The notes under the pieces: generated by a model
What the model saw: only the letters and a program-made list of their open reading frames with translations
Told to the model about the DNA's origin: nothing
Databases searched by the model: none
Made by a program: the position numbers and the translations under genes
Part shown: positions 6,426-8,307 of the stretch, piece after piece
How positions within the stretch are numbered: position 1 is the stretch's first letter
Layout: each line of letters begins with the position of its first letter
Assembly (NCBI GenBank): GCA_029856375.1
Contig: JAHQWX010000064.1
Location: 1-8,307 of the forward strand
Direction: 5' to 3'
From: Promethearchaeia archaeon
Lineage (GTDB): Archaea > Asgardarchaeota > Lokiarchaeia > Sigyniarchaeales > SOKP01
DNA length: 8,307 bases

Positions 6426-7703
6426 TTGGGAATTTTTTTGCCTATTAATCCAAACGCATATCCATACATCTTTAAACACATAGCTGTAAGACGATACAAC
6501 TCGATTGAAGTGTTTGATTTTAAGGAAGACGAATCGTACGAGATAGATCAAGAGGCGTATTCTGTTTTAAAATTGATTAATAGTGTCTTTACGAATAGCG
6601 AAATTATTAATTCTTTTCCGATAGAAAAGCAAGGTGAAGTTCAAGAAGCGCTCGAACAATACTATGAATTAAATATTATTGGATTTAGCGACAAAAAATT
6701 ATCTCTAAATCAATCTGATACTTACAAAGTATGCAATATACCTGAAAAAAATCCATTTGAGCAGCCATATTTGAGGACTTTAATGGTAAATATTACGGAA
6801 AAATGCAATCTAAGATGCGACCATTGCTATATTACCGACAAACACCAAACAGATTTTCCCTTGGATAAGTTAAAGTCAATTTTTGAAGAGTTTTATAGAC
6901 TCCAGGGTTTGAAATTAGTGTTAACGGGTGGTGAACCATTTCTCTACTCTGACTTTAAGGAATTATTGGAATATCTTAGAAATGTACCTTTACAAAAAAT
7001 AATCTTGTCTAACGGCGTTTTAGTTGAAGAAAATTTGGATCTATTGGATTTAATAAAGGATAATATATATGAATTTTACATAAGCGTTGACGGCTTGGAA
7101 GAAACGCACAACGAGATAAGAAGAGCCAACTGTTTTCAGAAAACGATTGATGGCATTAAAATTTTAATAGAAAATGGCCTTAAGGTCTCTATTAATACCA
7201 TGCTTCACAAATTAAATTTAACAGAATTTCCAAAATTAGAGGAGTTCGTAAGATCTTTAGGCTTAATTTCGAGTTGGGTTATTGATATACCTACATTCGA
7301 CGATTCGATTCCAAAAGAAGTAAAGGAGAAATATTATGTTACTCCTAAAGAAGCAAAATCAGTTTTTGGGAAATTTGGATGGGGTTCTGGTTTTGAATTT
7401 GAAGCGGGAAACTTCGCTTGTGGTCCCGGGATAATGGCGCTAGATGTAACTGGCGTCGTAACTAAATGCGGTTTTTTTACGGAACAAAATGTTGGTTATG
7501 TTTTCGAGTTAGGTCTTAAAAATAGCTGGGAATTGGTTCAAAAAAACCTTAATTGGTGCTTAGAAGACTTAAAATGTGAAGAGTTAGGCTGTGAATATCT
7601 TCAGACTTGCCGTGGAGGTTGCAGGTACAGAGCGTTTATAAATACTGGAGATATATTAGGCGCAGATCAATATAGATGCGTTCAATTTGATAAAAAATTC
7701 TGA
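6426..7703 (+). CDS. Peptide-modifying radical SAM/SPASM enzyme with N-terminal PqqD-like RRE domain
   Basis: This is predicted to cleave S-adenosylmethionine at a [4Fe-4S] cluster and use the 5'-deoxyadenosyl radical to modify the adjacent Cys-rich peptide, for example by thioether crosslinking. Residues about 8-95 resemble a PqqD-type RiPP recognition element (HIAVRRYNSIEVFDF, then a Tyr-Glu-Ile...Ala...Val-Leu-Lys-Leu-Ile helix). The radical SAM core follows with MVNITEKCNLRCDHCYI (Cys127, Cys131, Cys134; CxxxCxxC), the Gly-Gly-Glu motif LVLTGGEPFLYS, and ISVDGLEETHNEIR. The SPASM region has Cys332, a 15-residue gap, then Cys348, Cys378, Cys384, Cys389, Cys395, Cys399 (QTCRGGCRYRA) and Cys418, enough for two auxiliary clusters. 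The length is normal for SPASM enzymes. No in-frame ATG occurs before residue 120, so a TTG start is required: 6426, or 6438, which has GGGA six bases ahead. A small Cys protein gene follows after 13 bases. The exact subfamily and product are unknown. Confidence 0.9.
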   Translation: MGIFLPINPNAYPYIFKHIAVRRYNSIEVFDFKEDESYEIDQEAYSVLKLINSVFTNSEIINSFPIEKQGEVQEALEQYYELNIIGFSDKKLSLNQSDTYKVCNIPEKNPFEQPYLRTLMVNITEKCNLRCDHCYITDKHQTDFPLDKLKSIFEEFYRLQGLKLVLTGGEPFLYSDFKELLEYLRNVPLQKIILSNGVLVEENLDLLDLIKDNIYEFYISVDGLEETHNEIRRANCFQKTIDGIKILIENGLKVSINTMLHKLNLTEFPKLEEFVRSLGLISSWVIDIPTFDDSIPKEVKEKYYVTPKEAKSVFGKFGWGSGFEFEAGNFACGPGIMALDVTGVVTKCGFFTEQNVGYVFELGLKNSWELVQKNLNWCLEDLKCEELGCEYLQTCRGGCRYRAFINTGDILGADQYRCVQFDKKF

Positions 7704-7716
7704 AGGTTAAGATAAA

Positions 7717-7959
7717 ATGACCAATAAAAAACACACAATAGTGCGAAAAGAAGAAGATATATCGCCTTTGGATCGGCAAATAATAAATATAATGTGTCAT
7801 AAATGCCCTTTTTATGCAGAAAATCAAGAATATTGGGAGAGAGAGTACGAATGTGGCGCGTATAAATTGGTGCGGCAGATGATCATCGAGAAATTATTTC
7901 GTACCATAGAAATCGAAGATATTTTAATTAATAAAATGAATAAGGTTGATAAGGTGTAA
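7717..7959 (+). CDS. Small CHKC-x15-C protein, first of two tandem paralogs in the radical SAM cassette
   Basis: This 80-residue cytoplasmic-type protein has no known function. A charged N-terminus (1-14) leads to SPLDRQIINIM, then CHKCPFYAENQEYWEREYEC (Cys27, Cys30, Cys46) and GAYKLVRQMI. A helical tail ends in IEIEDILINKMNKVDKV. Three cysteines plus His28 could form a Zn or Fe-S site. Its neighbour at 7964 keeps the same cysteine spacing and most of the aromatic and acidic residues between them. The gene lies 13 bases after the radical SAM stop with an AGG-containing Shine-Dalgarno (GAAGGT) about nine bases before the ATG, so co-transcription and translational coupling are likely. It may be a partner, a cluster or metal donor, or a second substrate of the enzyme. 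It lacks a CKCGGDC repeat, so it is not a second copy of the precursor. Confidence 0.8.
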   Translation: MTNKKHTIVRKEEDISPLDRQIINIMCHKCPFYAENQEYWEREYECGAYKLVRQMIIEKLFRTIEIEDILINKMNKVDKV

Positions 7960-7963
7960 GTTT

Positions 7964-8307
7964 GTGAGTAAAAAAAAAGAAATCCTCAAGGAAAAAATAC
8001 GGTCGGAAGAAGAACTAACTCCAATAGATCGCAAAGTCATTGATCATGTATGCCACAAGTGCAATTTTTATCACGAAGACCAAGAATATTACGAGGAAGA
8101 GTACGAATGCGTTGCGTACGAATTAATTCGATACATGTTAAGGAACAAACTAATTAGTACTGAAAAAATAGACGATTTATTTACGCAGATAAGGCACCAT
8201 CTGTCGGCAGCAGCGGAAAGTGACCAGATAAATGCTGATGAGCTGAACGAGCTGGTCAACCAAATCGAATACTGGGTTGACTCTCTGGTTGTTGACTCTT
8301 TGAAACT
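7964..8307 (+). CDS. Second CHKC-x15-C paralog, C-terminus cut by the window edge
   Basis: The GTG at 7964 opens a frame that runs to the end of the window (114 codons seen). It begins four bases after the previous stop, with AAGGTG about eight bases upstream as Shine-Dalgarno. Residues 18-59 align without gaps to the upstream paralog: LTPIDRKVIDHV, then CHKCNFYHEDQEYYEEEYEC (Cys30, Cys33, Cys49), then VAYELIRYML. The shared pattern is Ser/Thr-Pro-x-Asp-Arg, CHKC-x-Phe-Tyr, Glu/Asp-Gln-Glu-Tyr, and Glu-Tyr-Glu-Cys-x-Ala-Tyr. After about residue 70 the protein extends beyond its paralog. This extension is acidic and Leu-rich (SAAAESDQINADELNELV, then QIEYWVDSLVV) and uses GC-richer codons, with several CTG leucines rare elsewhere in the window. 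The role is unknown; the cysteines suggest metal or Fe-S binding. Confidence 0.8.
   Translation, partial: MSKKKEILKEKIRSEEELTPIDRKVIDHVCHKCNFYHEDQEYYEEEYECVAYELIRYMLRNKLISTEKIDDLFTQIRHHLSAAAESDQINADELNELVNQIEYWVDSLVVDSLK

Noticed and set aside
7636..7827. Minus-strand open frame across the junction of the radical SAM and small Cys protein genes
   Set aside because: It overlaps two supported plus-strand genes, including the conserved SPASM and CHKC segments.

Overview
The window is strongly AT-rich and looks archaeal. The clearest evidence is the A-type (V-type) ATP synthase subunits C and K at the left end. T-rich termination tracts, TATA-like boxes about 25 nt ahead of several starts, near-leaderless genes and use of GTG/TTG starts agree with this. 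Long Lys/Ile/Asn/Glu-rich proteins, a GPH-type transporter and a possible prenyltransferase/terpene-cyclase-like toroid protein would fit an Asgard (Lokiarchaeia-like) or similar uncultured lineage. That placement is a weak inference; no rRNA or marker gene is present.

Left region (1-1598, minus strand): end of an ATP synthase operon read right to left. Subunit K (proteolipid, rotor ring) comes first, then subunit C (AC39 central-stalk connector), then the first 25 codons of a further gene cut by the window edge. The conserved N-terminal helix of subunit C is encoded upstream of its first ATG, so its true start is a non-AUG codon or a one-base frameshift is present.

Middle region (1599-6090): a 425-base non-coding divergent promoter region; a 493-aa protein with weak alpha/alpha-toroid resemblance (2024-3505, plus); a GPH/MelB-type cation:sugar symporter (3580-4971, minus, convergent); and a ZIP-like multi-pass membrane protein with a long charged cytoplasmic insertion (5119-6090, plus, divergent from the transporter).

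Right region (6234-8307, plus): the most interesting part, apparently a radical-SAM RiPP cassette. A 44-aa gene encodes a short basic leader followed by three tandem copies of CKCGGDC, the first two followed by a 4-residue linker. It has nine cysteines and ends in Cys. A T-rich terminator-like tract separates it from a 425-aa enzyme with an N-terminal PqqD-like peptide-recognition domain, a radical SAM core (CNLRCDHC) and a C-terminal Cys-rich SPASM domain. Closely spaced behind it are two small paralogous proteins sharing CHKC-x15-C in a conserved acidic/aromatic context; the second is cut by the window edge. The simplest model is that the enzyme binds the leader and installs Cys-centred crosslinks in the repeats, while the two small Cys proteins act as partners or metal/Fe-S binding accessories. 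A metallothionein-like role for the small peptide is the main alternative.
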